The notes under the pieces were generated by a model. That model was not told the DNA's origin and did not search any database. It saw only the letters and a list, made by a program, of their open reading frames with translations. From positions 1 through 6,280 of the forward strand of contig CANGYC010000146.1 in the NCBI GenBank assembly GCA_947457975.1: 6,280 nt of DNA, given 5' to 3'. A program made the position numbers and the translations under genes. Below, in pieces: positions 6,008 through 6,280 of the stretch (its first letter is position 1; each line of letters opens with the position of its first letter). Source of the DNA: Comamonadaceae bacterium. Its GTDB lineage: Bacteria > Pseudomonadota > Gammaproteobacteria > Burkholderiales > Burkholderiaceae_C.

Positions 6008-6280
6008 TCAGACCTTGGACAGCCAGCCAGCGTACTTGGGGTTGCGGCCGTTGACGATGTCGAAGAAGGCGGTCTGGATTTTCTCGGTGATGGGGCCGCG
6101 CGAGCCGATGCCGATGTCGAGGCGGTCGAGTTCGCGGATGGGTGTGACTTCCGCAGCCGTGCCGGTGAAGAAGGCCTCGTCGGCTATGTACACCTCGTCG
6201 CGCGTGATGCGCTTTTGCACCAGATCGATCCCTAGGTCTTTGCAGATGTGGAAGATGGTGTTGCGGGTGATGCCGTTGAG
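6008..6280 (-). CDS. ilvE: Branched-chain amino acid aminotransferase, C-terminal part (5' end outside window)
   Basis: PLP-dependent fold-type IV aminotransferase that interconverts valine, leucine and isoleucine with their 2-oxo acids, using glutamate/2-oxoglutarate as partner. Only the last 90 residues are in the window. The frame stays open to base 6280, and the GTG at 6220 is an internal Val, not a start. Counting from the first visible residue, family stretches are NGITRNTI (2-9), VYIADEAFFTGTAAEVTPI (30-48), whose GTAAE loop (40-44) lies at the PLP phosphate site, GPITEKIQTAFFDIV (62-76), and the ending GWLSKV. This matches the E. coli IlvE C-terminus closely in recall. A D-amino-acid aminotransferase or aminodeoxychorismate lyase is less likely, given the ADE-x-F-x-TGTAAE-x-TP motif. 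The catalytic lysine lies in the missing part. It appears to be upstream of the zinc-finger gene and waaF in one operon. Confidence 0.94.
   Translation of the reverse strand, partial: LNGITRNTIFHICKDLGIDLVQKRITRDEVYIADEAFFTGTAAEVTPIRELDRLDIGIGSRGPITEKIQTAFFDIVNGRNPKYAGWLSKV

Noticed and set aside
5143..6054. A 303-codon plus-strand open frame across waaF, the zinc-finger gene and the end of ilvE
   Set aside because: It is antisense to three recognised genes, crosses their boundaries, is rich in Gly/Ala/His/Arg and resembles no known protein. It is an artefact of high GC with strong third-position bias.
3632..6236. Three CCTAGG sites (3632-3637, 4734-4739, 6231-6236)
   Set aside because: CTAG is often rare in bacteria, but the sites share no flanking sequence, and one is simply in the ilvE coding frame. 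There is no sign of a mobile element.

Overview
The window reads as chromosomal core DNA from a GC-rich betaproteobacterium, most likely of the order Burkholderiales and plausibly Comamonadaceae. This is inferred from the strong G/C bias at third codon positions, the protein sequences, and the ilvE / zinc-finger / waaF and kup / gshB neighbourhoods. No BLAST or tree could be run, so the taxonomy is a guess. Coding density is very high. I see no mobile element, tRNA, rRNA or CRISPR array.

Layout: (1) Positions 1-2120, plus strand: the 3' part of the potassium transporter gene kup, then after 6 nt gshB (glutathione synthetase). (2) Positions 2154-3490, minus strand: a two-gene unit transcribed toward gshB. 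It holds a ferritin-like di-iron protein of unknown function and then rfaE2/hldC (heptose-1-phosphate adenylyltransferase), joined by a 4-nt GTGA stop/start overlap. (3) Positions 3491-3647: a 157-nt divergent intergenic region with three copies of the heptamer GGGGCAA/TTGCCCC around a possible minus-strand -10 box. (4) Positions 3648-4724, plus strand: a class I nitronate monooxygenase-type flavoprotein. (5) Positions 4735-6280, minus strand: a cluster of ilvE (3' part only, cut by the window end), a 71-residue CHCC zinc-finger protein and waaF (heptosyltransferase II).

How the genes fit together: rfaE2 activates heptose for the lipopolysaccharide inner core, and waaF adds the second core heptose, so two steps of one pathway lie about 2 kb apart in separate operons. 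kup and gshB supply potassium and glutathione, two major cytoplasmic solutes. ilvE performs the final transamination in branched-chain amino-acid synthesis. The flavoprotein is probably a detoxification enzyme.

Overall this is ordinary housekeeping sequence. I found no convincing undescribed system. The two points most worth checking are the uncharacterised di-iron protein translationally coupled to a heptose-activation gene, and the repeated GGGGCAA element upstream of it.
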